In this document: positions 33,429 through 42,770 of the stretch, piece by piece
How positions within the stretch are numbered: position 1 is the stretch's first letter
Layout of the letters: each line of letters starts with the position of its first letter
Origin: Roseiarcus sp963820095
GTDB taxonomy: Bacteria > Pseudomonadota > Alphaproteobacteria > Rhizobiales > Beijerinckiaceae
Length of the DNA stretch: 64,000 nucleotides
Assembly (NCBI GenBank): GCA_963820095.1
Contig: CAWFZA010000037.1
Coordinates: 124,001 to 188,000 of the forward strand
Direction: 5' to 3'
Notes under the pieces: generated by a model
Told to the model about the DNA's origin: nothing
Seen by the model: the letters and a program-made list of their open reading frames with translations, nothing else
Databases searched by the model: none
Position numbers and translations under genes: made by a program

Positions 33429-33928
33429 CTTAACATCCTCCCTTAAAGTTAAGCCGGCATAGGCCTTTGAGCCATAGCCGATCATCCAATAGGTCTTTTT
33501 TATGCGGTCAGATACCGCCCGTGTCGTCGGCACAGGTTATGACAGTTATGACCGCGCTGTTAGATCAGCTACGCCATTCTCGGCTACCGCAGTCAACGCT
33601 TTTCGCGGCTGTCAAGGCAACGTGAAGGGGTGAGCGCCGGGGTAACAAGGGTTTCTTACTTCCGAAACTTCTGGATCCGTGCTCGTCGTCCGAAATCGTT
33701 GGCGCCAATCCTCCGCCGATTGTTCGAGGCGAGGGCAGTCGATTCGCCCCGCGAATTCTTTCGATTGGGATCGGAAGGGCCCAGGAGCCGGTCAACAGAT
33801 CGTCCGATGACAGACCACCGCAAACTTCGATCTTCGAAACCGAGAGTTGGGAGTTCAGGCCTCTCCCGGCGGGCCAGTTTTTCGCTCACCGGCATGGAGC
33901 GCGGTCCATCTCAACCGAATGCGCGTAG
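33429..33928. other. Gene-free interval with a tRNA fragment
   Basis: 500 bp between the binding-protein start and the S4-protein stop. It should hold the transporter promoter (minus strand). Apart from the tRNA 3' fragment at 33828-33876, I see no gene or strong hairpin. Confidence 0.5.
33828..33876 (+). repeat. tRNA-Arg 3' fragment (possible att remnant)
   Basis: 49 bases align without gaps to the last 49 bases of the tRNA gene at 27757-27833, with five mismatches. It covers the anticodon loop (CTTCGAA), T arm and CCA end. There is no matching 5' half upstream (nothing complementary to CCGGCGG), so it is not a functional tRNA. Same strand as the intact gene, 6.0 kb away: the arrangement left by tRNA-targeting integrative elements. 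Confidence 0.75.
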
Positions 33929-34258
33929 TCATGCGCAGGCGTCTGCGCGCGCCGCGGGACCGCCGCCGGCGGGCAGCACACTGTAGAGCCCGCGCGCTTC
34001 GGTCGCCGGGCCCCGCCGTTCGCCGAACGCCTCGACCCTCACCACGACCCATTTCGGCCCCTGCGCGAAGGTCAGCACATCGCCGCAGCGCACGCCGCGA
34101 CTGGGCTTGTCGACGGAATTGCGCGCGCCGCCGCGCGTGAGACGCACGCCCCCCTGCTCCACGACACGCGAGGCGAGGCTTCTTGTCTTGAAAAAGCGGG
34201 CGCGCCACAGCCAGACATCGATCCGGCAAGAGGCGCCCTCCGCGTCGTCTTCCGTCAC
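33929..34258 (-). CDS. S4-domain RNA-binding protein (HslR/Hsp15-like)
   Basis: A 109-aa protein with an N-terminal S4 domain: CRIDVWLWRARFFKTRSLAS followed by VEQGGVRLTRGG and DVLTFAQGPKWVVVRV. Hsp15-type proteins bind stalled 50S subunits carrying nascent chain-tRNA. ATG 34258 overlaps the upstream helicase stop (ATGA); the helicase-S4 pair is a common arrangement in this order and suggests a shared RNA role. Confidence 0.9.
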   Translation of the reverse strand: MTEDDAEGASCRIDVWLWRARFFKTRSLASRVVEQGGVRLTRGGARNSVDKPSRGVRCGDVLTFAQGPKWVVVRVEAFGERRGPATEARGLYSVLPAGGGPAARADACA

Positions 34259-36822
34259 GGGCCGGCGCGCCCGGCCGCGCGGCGGCGCCGGGCCTTGGCG
34301 CGTCTCGCTCGGCGCGCGGCGGCGGCGTTGGGCTTCGCGAGCGTCGCGAGCGCAGCGAACGGGGTCATGACAGAGACGGCTTTCGGCCCAGACTCGTTCG
34401 AAATGGGGCGCCGCCGAAACACCGCGCGCTCCGCGCCTTCGTCAGCCACGCGCGCAAACCCGAGCGCACGCAGAATGTGATGCGCGTCCTCGCGCCGCCA
34501 GCCTAAGCTCGCGAGCAAGGAATTCGTTAGGTCGATGGCGCCCGCGCCTTCCGGCCACGCGGCCCGCGCGAGCGCGTCGAGCCGCTCAAGTTCCGCGATC
34601 GGCGCGGCAAGCTGCCCGACGGCGCGCAAGCCGCGAAGCGCGAGCGCCTGCGGACGCGGCGCAGGACGGGATATCGGGTTCAGCGCCCGCGGGTCGGGCC
34701 GCCATCCAGGGCTTGCGAGTTCGGCATAAGTGAAGGCGAGGAGCTGGGCCGCCGGCTCGAGAAGCGACGGCAGATAAAGGCTGAACGCGCCGAAGCGCAC
34801 GCCGAGCGCCTTGAGTGTCCTCCGCTCGTTGCGGCTGAGGAGTCTGATCCGCTGATCCGCGCCGCGACGATCGAGAACCCCGAACTGCTCGACGAGCTGA
34901 TAGGCGAGGCCGCGCGCGAGCCCCCTGAGCCGCCCGTCCTCGATCGCCTCCTTGAGATGCTTGAGCGCGTAAAGACGCCGGCTCGCCTCAGCGGCCACGA
35001 AAGCTTCAAGACGTCGCGCGGCGCGCTCGCGCTGCGGCTCCGCGCCGAACTCCCCCATCAGCCTTACGCGCGGCGCGAACGGCTCGCCGCCGACGATTTC
35101 GCCGGCCGCTTCGCCTCGCCAGCTGACGACGCCGCCGGCTTGCAGCGCGAAGGCTTCGTCATCCTCGCTCGCCAGGGCGCCAAGCCGACGCGCGACTTCC
35201 GGGGCGACAAACCGCTCGACCGCGCCGCGCAAGGCCCGATTCTCGAGCGCCGTGGCGCCGCGCTCAGGCTCGAAATTGAAGCCGGCGAGCCGGCCGACCA
35301 GATGGCCCTCCACCGTCACCGCCCCATCGTCGTTGATGCCGCCCAGGATCGGACCCGCGTGCTGGTTCAGGCTGCGCAGGATCGCGCTTGTGCGGCGGTC
35401 AACGAAGCGCTGCATCAAGGATTGGTGCAACGTGTCGGACAAGCGATCCTCGAGCCCGCGCGCGCGGCCCTGCCAGGTTTGCGGATCGGCGAGCCAATCG
35501 GCGCGGTTGGCGACATAGGCCAAGGTGCGCACCCGAGCGAGCCGCGACGACAACGCGTCGATGTCTCCGTCGATCCGGTCGAGGCTGGCGAACTGCCCCT
35601 GCATCCAGTCTTCGGGCAGCCGACGGTCGCCCTGGGTGAGATGCTCGAACATTGTCCCGATGAGCCGGGCATGCTCGTCCTGGGTCGTCTTGCGGAAATC
35701 CGGCGTCTGACAGATTTCCCATAGACGCATCAGGTTGGATCGGTCGCGTGAGCGCCGGGTGACCATTTCGTCGGCCGACAATTGGCGCAACGTCGTTTCA
35801 TCTTGGGCCTCAGCCGAGGCCCTTAGGCCCGGGGCCGGCGGCGGCGCGGCCAAGGAACGGATGAGCCCCTGCAGCGACTGAAAATCGAGCCGGTGATTGC
35901 GCCACTCGGCAGCCGTGACCGATGGAAAGACATGACCTTCGACGGCGGCGACGACGTCCGCATCGAGATCGGGCGCGTCGCCCGTGACCCCGAAAGCGCC
36001 ATCCTTGCGAAAGCGACCGGCGCGCCCCGCAATCTGGGCGATCTCCTGGGAATGGAGCCCGCGCAGGCGCCGTCCGTCGAATTTGCGTAAGCCCGCGAAG
36101 GCGACATGGTCCACATCCATGTTCAGGCCCATCCCGATGGCGTCAGTTGCAACCAGGAAATCGACCTCGCCGGACTGGAACAGATCGACCTGCGCGTTGC
36201 GGGTGCGCGGACTAAGCGAACCCATGACGACGGCCGCCCCGCCTCGCTGGCGGCGGATGAGCTCGGCGATCGCGTAAACCGCGTCGGTGGAGAAGGCGAC
36301 GATCGCACTCCGCCGAGGCAAGCGGGTCAGTTTCTTGGGCCCGGCATAGGTGAGTTGCGAAAGTCGTTCGCGGAATTGGATCTCGGCTCCCGGACAGAGC
36401 TGACGGATCAGCGCGGCGACGGTCGCAGCGCCCATCAGCATCGTCTCGGCCGAGCCCCGCGCGTTCAGGAGCCGATGGGTGAACACGTGCCCGCGTTCGG
36501 GATCGGCGCAAAGCTGGATCTCGTCGACCGCGAGAAATTCGACCCTGCGATCGAGCGGCATCGCCTCGACCGTGCAAACGAAATAGCGCGCCCTAAGCGG
36601 AACAATCTTTTCTTCGCCGGTGATGAGCGCGACTTCGGCCGCGCCCCGCGACTTGACCACTCGGTCATAGATCTCGCGGGCGAGCAGCCTCAGTGGCAGG
36701 CCGATCATGCCTGAGGCATGTCCGAGCATCCGCTCGACCGCCAGGTGCGTCTTGCCCGTATTCGTAGGGCCTAGAACGGCGATGAGCCGCGAGGCGTCGC
36801 CCCGCGCCGGCGAGCGATTCAT
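34255..36822 (-). CDS. SUV3-like ATP-dependent RNA helicase
   Basis: An 855-aa superfamily 2 helicase of the SUV3/mitochondrial degradosome type. Motif I is VLGPTNTGKTHLAVERML at the extreme N-terminus, motif II VDEIQL, motif III-like MLMGAATVAAL, motif V ATDAIGMGLNMDVDHVAF and motif VI QIAGRAGRFRKDG. The C-terminal half is helical, then Ala-rich and ends in a basic Ala/Arg tail (RRARRAKARRRRAAGRA) that may bind RNA. ATG 36822 gives motif I at the usual place; an earlier ATG 36858 adds only 12 residues. It probably works in RNA turnover with the S4 protein. Confidence 0.93.
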   Translation of the reverse strand: MNRSPARGDASRLIAVLGPTNTGKTHLAVERMLGHASGMIGLPLRLLAREIYDRVVKSRGAAEVALITGEEKIVPLRARYFVCTVEAMPLDRRVEFLAVDEIQLCADPERGHVFTHRLLNARGSAETMLMGAATVAALIRQLCPGAEIQFRERLSQLTYAGPKKLTRLPRRSAIVAFSTDAVYAIAELIRRQRGGAAVVMGSLSPRTRNAQVDLFQSGEVDFLVATDAIGMGLNMDVDHVAFAGLRKFDGRRLRGLHSQEIAQIAGRAGRFRKDGAFGVTGDAPDLDADVVAAVEGHVFPSVTAAEWRNHRLDFQSLQGLIRSLAAPPPAPGLRASAEAQDETTLRQLSADEMVTRRSRDRSNLMRLWEICQTPDFRKTTQDEHARLIGTMFEHLTQGDRRLPEDWMQGQFASLDRIDGDIDALSSRLARVRTLAYVANRADWLADPQTWQGRARGLEDRLSDTLHQSLMQRFVDRRTSAILRSLNQHAGPILGGINDDGAVTVEGHLVGRLAGFNFEPERGATALENRALRGAVERFVAPEVARRLGALASEDDEAFALQAGGVVSWRGEAAGEIVGGEPFAPRVRLMGEFGAEPQRERAARRLEAFVAAEASRRLYALKHLKEAIEDGRLRGLARGLAYQLVEQFGVLDRRGADQRIRLLSRNERRTLKALGVRFGAFSLYLPSLLEPAAQLLAFTYAELASPGWRPDPRALNPISRPAPRPQALALRGLRAVGQLAAPIAELERLDALARAAWPEGAGAIDLTNSLLASLGWRREDAHHILRALGFARVADEGAERAVFRRRPISNESGPKAVSVMTPFAALATLAKPNAAAARRARRAKARRRRAAGRAGP

Positions 36823-37004
36823 GTGCACTAATGTGGACGATGGGGGTGTGGCCTGCAAGCCTGAGCGCGCGCTTAAATGCGCGCTCTCCCGCGCCAGTCC
36901 TCACTTTTCCTTGACAGGACGCAGGCGGCGCCGCTCTTGCCCTTGCGCGCCGAAGGCGCCAACCTTAGCCAAACAGCCGCCACAGCAATTGGGGGGAAGC
37001 AGAT

Positions 37005-37943
37005 ATGTTTCACGGACAAGTCGAGGGCACGGATCTCGTTGTGCTGGACAAGCGCTTCGGGCAGCTCTTTGCCGGTTATCAGCGGGTGACCCGACATTGG
37101 ACCGGCTCGATTTGGGCTGAGGGCCCGGCTTGGTTCGCCGCTGGCCGCTATCTCATCTGGTCGGACATTCCCAACAATCGCATGCTGCGCTTCGTTGAGG
37201 AATCGGGCCAGGTGTCCGTTTTCCGGCAGGCCTCCAACAATTCGAACGGCAACACGGTCGATAACCAGGGCCGGCTCGTCACCTGCGAGCATCTGACCCG
37301 CCGCGTGACCCGGACCGAGTTCGACGGCTCCATTTCGATTGTCGCCGACAAATGGGAAGGCAAGCGTTTCAATTCGCCCAATGACGCGGTCGTGAAATCG
37401 GACGACTCGATCTGGTTCACCGACCCGGCCTACGGCATCGACGGCGACAATGAGGGTGAGCCGGCGACGCCCGAGATCGATGGCTGCCACGTCTATCGCA
37501 TCGACAAGACCGGCGCGATCACCCGGCTCATCGACAATATGGTGCGGCCAAACGGCATCGCCTTCTCGCCTGACGAGAAATTGCTCTACGTCGCCGACAC
37601 CGGCGCGACGCACAACGAAAAGACGCCGCGCGCGATTCGCCGCTACGCGATCAATGCGGACGGCGAGAGCGTGAAGGGTCCTGGAGAAATATTCTGCGAA
37701 TTGGCGGCGGAAGACGGATTGTACGATGGTTTCCGGGTCGACCGGTCGGGTCGAATTTGGACGAGCACCGGCAAGGGCGTCTATTGCTATGAACCCGACG
37801 GCAAGCTGATCGGCAAGATCCTCGTCCCCGAGATCGTCGCCAACGTGACTTTCGGCGGGCCGAAGCGCAATCGTTTGTACATCTGCGGCACGACCTCGCT
37901 CTATTCCGTGCTGCTGATGACCAACGGGTCGAAGCTCGGCTGA
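37005..37943 (+). CDS. SMP-30/gluconolactonase family protein
   Basis: A 312-aa six-bladed beta-propeller lactonase. Motifs: SIWAEGPAWFAAGRYLIWSD (metal-binding Glu in EGPAW), FNSPNDAVVKSDDSIWFTDP (Asn in SPND), VRPNGIAFSPDEKLLYVADT and DGFRVDRSGRIWTS (Asp). All expected metal ligands are present. It hydrolyses a sugar lactone to the aldonate, complementing the IlvD/Edd dehydratase at 24-25.7 kb. No signal peptide, so cytoplasmic. Followed by dienelactone hydrolase and SDR genes on the same strand. Confidence 0.93.
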   Translation: MFHGQVEGTDLVVLDKRFGQLFAGYQRVTRHWTGSIWAEGPAWFAAGRYLIWSDIPNNRMLRFVEESGQVSVFRQASNNSNGNTVDNQGRLVTCEHLTRRVTRTEFDGSISIVADKWEGKRFNSPNDAVVKSDDSIWFTDPAYGIDGDNEGEPATPEIDGCHVYRIDKTGAITRLIDNMVRPNGIAFSPDEKLLYVADTGATHNEKTPRAIRRYAINADGESVKGPGEIFCELAAEDGLYDGFRVDRSGRIWTSTGKGVYCYEPDGKLIGKILVPEIVANVTFGGPKRNRLYICGTTSLYSVLLMTNGSKLG

Positions 37944-38054
37944 GGCGGCCGGGGCGCCGGCTTCGACAGACCGCAAGCCGGGCATCGAGTGCGGGCTTGC
38001 CGGGCGCGCCGGTGGCCGCAGGAGTTCCGGCGGCTCGCAACAGCGGAGAAACGA

Positions 38055-38729
38055 ATGGGCGCCGCGATCACTTTCAAACGTCCCGATGGCGCCGACGCCA
38101 AGGGCTATCTGACCAATTCCGCGCGCGGCGACGCGCCGGGGGTGGTCGTCATCCAGGAATGGTGGGGGCTTATCGAGCAGATCAAGGCGACGGTCGATCG
38201 CTTCGCGCTCGCCGGCTTCGACGCCCTGGCGCCGGACCTCTTCAACGGCGTCGTTGTGCCCTATCACGACGCGGAGCGCGCGGCGAAGGAGATGGGGTCG
38301 TTGAACTTCATCGAGGCGACCGAGCAGAATGTCCGCGGCGCGGTCCAGTATCTCAAGCGCAACGGCGCCAAGGTCGGCATCTCCGGTTATTGCATGGGCG
38401 GGGCGGTGGCGGTCATTGCCGCGGCGAAGATCCCCGAGCTGACGGCGGCGGTTTCCTTCTACGGGTTGCCGCCCGCGGCCGCCATCAAGCCGGCGGACGT
38501 CAAGATCCCGTTACAAGGCCATTTCGCCAACAAGGACGACTACATCACCCCGGAAATGGTCGATGATTTCGAGAAAGGACTGAAAGCCGCCGGCAAGGAC
38601 GCTGAGTTCTTCCGCTATGACGCCGACCACGCCTTCGTCAACGAACAGCGGATGGCGGTGCATGACCGCCAAGCGGCGGAGCTTGCCTGGAGCCGGGCAA
38701 CGGCGTTCTTGAAAAATCGACTCGGCTAA
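38055..38729 (+). CDS. Dienelactone hydrolase family protein
   Basis: A 224-aa alpha/beta hydrolase. VVIQEWWGL (oxyanion-side Glu/Trp region), nucleophile Cys in VGISGYCMGGAVAVI, the Asp-loop FANKDDYITP and His in YDADHAFVNEQR form the DLH catalytic set. It hydrolyses cyclic ene-lactones or related esters in the cytoplasm. ATG 38055 follows GGAG; the frame is open 66 bp further upstream. Probably co-transcribed with the gluconolactonase and following SDR. Confidence 0.92.
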   Translation: MGAAITFKRPDGADAKGYLTNSARGDAPGVVVIQEWWGLIEQIKATVDRFALAGFDALAPDLFNGVVVPYHDAERAAKEMGSLNFIEATEQNVRGAVQYLKRNGAKVGISGYCMGGAVAVIAAAKIPELTAAVSFYGLPPAAAIKPADVKIPLQGHFANKDDYITPEMVDDFEKGLKAAGKDAEFFRYDADHAFVNEQRMAVHDRQAAELAWSRATAFLKNRLG

Positions 38730-38738
38730 GTCCGGCGA

Positions 38739-39516
38739 ATGGAGCTCGGATTCAAACGCAAGGTCGTTCTCATCACCGGCGGCTCGAAGGGCATCGGGCT
38801 TGCCTGCGCGTTAAGTTTCGCGGCCGAAGGGGCACGGGTCGCCATTTGCTCGCGCTCCCGCGATAACATCGACAAGGCCAGCGCCAAGATCAAAGAGGCC
38901 TTTGGCGTCGTCGCCGATCTCGTGGACGCCGCAGCGGCGGAGAGAGCGATCGAAGAGGTTGAAGACCCGCCTCGGGCCGATCGACATCCTGGTGAATTCG
39001 GCCGGCGCTGCGAAGCGCACTCCGCCCGACGAATTGACCCCGGCAATCTGGCGCGAAGCGTTTGACGCCAAGTTCTTCTCTTACATCAACGTCATCGATC
39101 CCCTCGTGAAGCGCATGGCGAAGCGCGGGAGCGGAGTCATTGTCAGCATCATCGGAGGAGGAGGCAAGGTCGCCTCGTCAATTCATCTCGCCGGCGGATC
39201 GGCCAACGCCGCGCTCATGTTGGCCACAGCCGGGCTTGGCGCGACCTACGCCAGCAAGGGCGTCCGCGTTGTCGGCGTCAGTCCGGGTCTGACGGAGACG
39301 GACCGGGTGGCGGAGGGGCTCGCGGCCGACGCCCGGCTCGCCAACATCTCGCTCGACGAAGCGCGCCGCCGCAGCGTCGCGCGAATCCCGCTCGGCCGCA
39401 TGGCCTCGCCGCAGGAGATCGCCGACGCCGTTCTCTTCCTCGCCTCGGCGAAGGCGAGCTACATCACCGCGGTGACGCTATCGATGGACGGCGGCCAGAA
39501 TCCGGTCGTGCTCTGA
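38739..39516 (+). pseudogene. SDR-fold protein lacking the YxxxK motif, frameshifted
   Basis: ATG 38739 begins MELGFKRKVVLITGGSKGIG and runs to AIEEVE; near 38960 the frame changes and continues TRLGPIDILVNSAGAAKRTP to the end SMDGGQNPVVL. One surplus base explains it; about 258 aa joined. Where classical SDRs have YxxxK this one reads HLAGGSANAALMLATAG, so the catalytic Tyr and Lys are absent although the cofactor glycine motif and NSAG are kept. It is 10 bp after the dienelactone hydrolase. Confidence 0.82.
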
Positions 39517-39565
39517 GCGAGCGCGCTTTGGTCGATGCGTCGTCGCGAAAGAGGAGTGATCAGAT

Positions 39566-40370
39566 ATGGCTCGGAAGATTCTTATTACCGGAGCAGGCTC
39601 CGGCTTTGGCGAAGGATCGGCGATTGGCTTGGCCAAGCTGGGACACACCGTCATCGCCACGGCCGAAGTCCTGGCCGCAGGTTACCGCCCTGCGGGACAA
39701 GACGGCATCCATGAACCTGCCCACGCTCACGGTCACGAAGCTCAACGTTCTCGATCCGCACGACGTGGCCCACGCAGCAAGCCTTGATTTCGACGTTCTG
39801 GTCAACAACGCTGGCATCGGCGAAGCCGGGCCGATCAGCGAGATCCCGATGGACCTCGTGCGGCGGAATTTCGAGGTGAACGTCTTCGCGCCTCTTGATT
39901 TCACCCAGCGGGTAGTGAGGCGTTGGGTGAAATCGAAGACCAAGGGAAAGGTTGTCTTTCTGTCGTCGGCCCTGGGCGTGATCAGTCCGCCAATGGTCGG
40001 AGCCTATTCGGCCACAAAACACGCCGTCCAAGCCATCGCCGAGGCGATGCAGGACGAACTGCGACCGTTCGACATCCAGGTGCAGACCATCAATCCGGGG
40101 GCCTTCTTCACTGGCTTCAATGAGAGAATGGTCGAGGCCGCCTATCGTTGGCTCGACGATGACGTCAACTTCACATCGCGCGCATCGTTCAAGGCGACAA
40201 CTGAAGCCCTCCTGGATAAGCCGGAAATGCGGTTGGATCCGAACGACATGATCCGCCGGATGATCGAACTCATTCCCGAGCGGACTGGGCCGTTCCGAAA
40301 TCTCTACCCGAAAGACACGGCGGACTGGGCCGCATCGGCCGAAAAGGCGATGCTCGAACGCACAATTTGA
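39566..40370 (+). pseudogene. Short-chain dehydrogenase/reductase, frameshifted
   Basis: ATG 39566 (after AAGAGGAG) gives MARKILITGAGSGFGEGSA and LAKLGHTVIATAE. The frame changes near 39663 and continues VTALRDKTASMNLPTLTV, VLVNNAGIGEAG, FLSSALGVISPPM and GAYSATK, so the catalytic YxxxK is intact. About 267 aa joined, classical SDR. A single surplus base explains the break, again suggesting an assembly error. Substrate unknown. Confidence 0.85.
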
Positions 40371-40521
40371 AAGCTTAGTCATCGCACCGACTGAGGGTGC
40401 TCATCGAGGCCCGGGCGGCAGCCCACGAACGACGCTCGAGCAACGTCGAGTCCGCTTCAACCATGAGATTCCGGCGACTGCGGAAGCAAAATCCCGCCCG
40501 CGCGGCGGGACTCGCGGTCGT

Positions 40522-41421
40522 TTAGTGGTCCCCGCCGGCGCCTGATGAGTCATTCTGGCCATGCGGACCGAATCGAGCTTGCCGAGACGGTGAACTCCTC
40601 GACCGCCCGCCAAATATGGCCAAAAGAAACGGAGGCAGGCTCGCGGCCTTCTCGCGGTTGGCGCGCCGCTTTGACTGAGAGCTGTGCGAGGCCACGCCGG
40701 CATGCGCCCGATGTCGAGTTTCGGCCCGCGATTTCGGTTCCTGGGCCGAAGCGGTCTTCGGAGCGCCGTGAACGGGAGGAGGATTTGAAGACTCGTCTTG
40801 TGCAGCGTTGGCGGGAGCCGATGGCGCCGTCTCCAGCCGCTTGGCCAGGAGGAGAAGTTGGGGCCGCAGCTTCTCACAGCGCAACTCGATCAAGAGCCGA
40901 ATGACTCCGTCGCTTGTCGGGCTACTGGACAATCGCTGCAAACGGTCCTGGTCGCCTGTGCAGATCTCATCGGAGGCAACCGCCAAGGCGTTGGACTCTG
41001 GCGCTGGCAAGGAAGGAGGAACGCTCCCGTCCGGAATTGCTGTGTCAGCCACCCCAGCATCCGGCGCCTGCGCAACCGCCGGCGCGGAAGGCGCCGCGGA
41101 TCCAGCCAGCGTGTCGAGCTCCGCGCGGGCGGATTGCGCGTGGGGCCCGTCCGGATGGGCGGCCAGGAATGAGCGCCATCCTTCTGTCGACTTCGTCCGC
41201 TCTGCAATTCGATAGTCCAAGTCCTCGTCGACTTTCGCGGCGGCGATCGGATCGACTGAGGGAACGTCTGCCTCCGGCTTTGCAGTGAGAGACGTGCTGA
41301 TGGCGAGGCTGACATCAGCCAGCCATCGCGGTTTGGCTATCTCTTCGTGGCTGGCGGCGTAGGCGTAGATCGCAGGAACCGCCAAAGCCAAAAAGAGCAT
41401 GTATTTCCAAGGATTAAGCAT
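40522..41421 (-). CDS. Hypothetical membrane-anchored, Pro/Ala-rich protein
   Basis: A 299-aa protein with an N-terminal membrane segment or uncleaved signal (KYMLFLALAVPAIYAYAASH), a short helical repeat-like motif WRSFLAAHPDGPHAQSARAE near residue 80, a proline/alanine linker, a cysteine-bearing helical part (ICTGDQDRLQRLSSSPTSDG, LIELRCEKLRPQL) and a long basic, Ser-rich disordered tail. It resembles periplasmic proteins of unknown function seen in rhizobia. The tail beyond residue 200 has low complexity and may not be fully real. Confidence 0.55.
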   Translation of the reverse strand: MLNPWKYMLFLALAVPAIYAYAASHEEIAKPRWLADVSLAISTSLTAKPEADVPSVDPIAAAKVDEDLDYRIAERTKSTEGWRSFLAAHPDGPHAQSARAELDTLAGSAAPSAPAVAQAPDAGVADTAIPDGSVPPSLPAPESNALAVASDEICTGDQDRLQRLSSSPTSDGVIRLLIELRCEKLRPQLLLLAKRLETAPSAPANAAQDESSNPPPVHGAPKTASAQEPKSRAETRHRAHAGVASHSSQSKRRANREKAASLPPFLLAIFGGRSRSSPSRQARFGPHGQNDSSGAGGDH

Positions 41422-41579
41422 GCCTTGACCTTCGTCCCCCGGCTAATCACGTAGCCAGGGTTTGGTCAATTCACGTCTTTATCCAAAGTTCCCCTGCGTA
41501 AAGCTCGCGGAGTTCGCTTTGACTTCACGCTTTATGGGGAATCTCGCCCGTCAGTTCCGGCGCCCCGCGCTGCACGGAA

Positions 41580-41951
41580 TCAGGACGCCTTTCGGCGGAC
41601 GGCCCACGGCGCCATGCGCCGAATCTGAGCCACGCTTGCCTGCTTGGGGAGCTTTTCGGCGATGCCGTAGACGCGCTCCCTCCGGTCGATCTCGGCCATG
41701 ACGTCGGCGGGGGAAACGCCACACTCGGCCCAGATGACGGCAAGGTGGTAGAAAACGTCGGCGCTTTCCAGGATCACCGACTCGCGATTCATCTGCACCG
41801 CGTCGAGCCCGACCTCGATCGCCTCCTCGACCAATTTCTTGGCCATTTTCTGCACCCCGTCACGAAACAGCTTGGAGGTGCGGGACCCCGAAGGACTTCG
41901 GTCCCGGGCCTCCTGGACGGCGGCGAACAGCCTATCGAGCGAATCAGTCAT
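41580..41951 (-). CDS. hisE: Phosphoribosyl-ATP pyrophosphatase
   Basis: A 123-aa all-alpha NTP pyrophosphohydrolase of the MazG superfamily; second step of histidine synthesis (PRATP to PRAMP plus PPi). Motifs: SKLFRDGVQKMAKKLVEEAI and the metal-binding EExxE...ExxD region KLVEEAIEVGLDAV / ESADVFYHLAVIW. It stands alone here, without hisF or hisA, which usually precede it in alphaproteobacteria. Start ATG 41951 is the natural one. Confidence 0.92.
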   Translation of the reverse strand: MTDSLDRLFAAVQEARDRSPSGSRTSKLFRDGVQKMAKKLVEEAIEVGLDAVQMNRESVILESADVFYHLAVIWAECGVSPADVMAEIDRRERVYGIAEKLPKQASVAQIRRMAPWAVRRKAS

Positions 41952-42228
41952 GCTTTCGGCTTATCCTTATTCACGCCAGATAATGCCGAACGCAAGTTCA
42001 CGCACTATGACAAAAACGCTGAAGCGGAAATTTTTTTGCAAACCCTGGGGATTAGTTCATGGCTACATCAGCGCGAAAAGCCCCAGCCCTTCAAATGATC
42101 GTGAATTTTCGCGGCGCACTGCGATCCGCGGCGGGACGTCGGCTTCGGGAGCGCTCAGCGTCATATCGGCGATGGTCATGCTCTGCGGGCCTGAGGCAGC
42201 GTCGCAAAAATCTCAAGTGCGCGGCCCG
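41952..42228. other. Short interval without a supported gene
   Basis: 277 bp between hisE and the small gene at 42229. A 38-codon open frame on the minus strand (42063-42179, starting MTIADMTLSAPEADV) is the only candidate; I cannot support it beyond its being open. Confidence 0.3.
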
Positions 42229-42561
42229 CTACTCCGCCGCCGCTTGATTTGCCCGCGCCTTCATATCGTCCGCCCATCGGCGGCCGGGCTCTCCGCCCCA
42301 CAAGAGCCAGGCGACATAGCCGGCGGAGGGGTCGGTTTCGTCGCCCCAGTCGTGGCTTTTTGACGCCTTGTCGACCTCGTGACGGGCGAAATAGGCGCTC
42401 ATCGCAACAATTGTGCGCAACGAGAGCGGCCTCCTTTCGGAGAGTTGCCTCGCGCGATGCGCTCCAACCGAGGTTCCGCCCCGGCGGAATTTCTCGCGCA
42501 GCTCGAGACCCCTTTTCGCGGCGGCCGCGACTTCCGCTGGCGGTATCAGGCCTGGGTTCAT
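42229..42561 (-). CDS. Small conserved hypothetical protein
   Basis: A 110-aa protein with the pattern AAAKRGLELREKFRRGGTSV, RARQLSERRPLSLRTIVAMS, YFARHEVDK and PSAGYVAWLLWGGEPGRRWA. I know this pattern from small proteins and phage-related contexts in many bacteria, without an assigned function. The ATG overlaps the stop of the preceding DUF2945 gene (ATGA), so the two are a unit. Confidence 0.75.
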   Translation of the reverse strand: MNPGLIPPAEVAAAAKRGLELREKFRRGGTSVGAHRARQLSERRPLSLRTIVAMSAYFARHEVDKASKSHDWGDETDPSAGYVAWLLWGGEPGRRWADDMKARANQAAAE

Positions 42562-42770
42562 TTGACCCTCCTCAAGGCCGAGGGCTTGTGCGCCGCGATC
42601 TTGCCGGACTTCTCCGATCGCACGAGATATTCCGGATTGTCAGGCGACGCTGCGACTTCGTGCCCCTTGATCTTTCCGGGCGAGGACAGCTTGCGCTCGA
42701 CCCGGCCGACGCTCCCGCCGCCGCTCGATTCCCAGGCAACCCGATCGCCTACCTTCAACTGTCTCGCCAT
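42558..42770 (-). CDS. DUF2945 (hypervirulence-associated TUDOR-like) protein
   Basis: A 70-aa basic protein: LKVGDRVAWESSGGGSVGRV, GHEVAASPDNPEYLVRSEKS and AAHKPSALRRV. This is the complete DUF2945 domain (TUDOR/SH3-like small beta barrel). ATG 42770 has GAGGA shortly upstream. Often found with small stress or DNA-associated proteins; function unknown. Overlaps the next gene by four bases. Confidence 0.85.
   Translation of the reverse strand: MARQLKVGDRVAWESSGGGSVGRVERKLSSPGKIKGHEVAASPDNPEYLVRSEKSGKIAAHKPSALRRVK

Noticed and set aside
33828..33876. A second functional tRNA gene
   Set aside because: Only the anticodon loop, T arm and CCA end are present; no 5' acceptor or D arm can be folded upstream.
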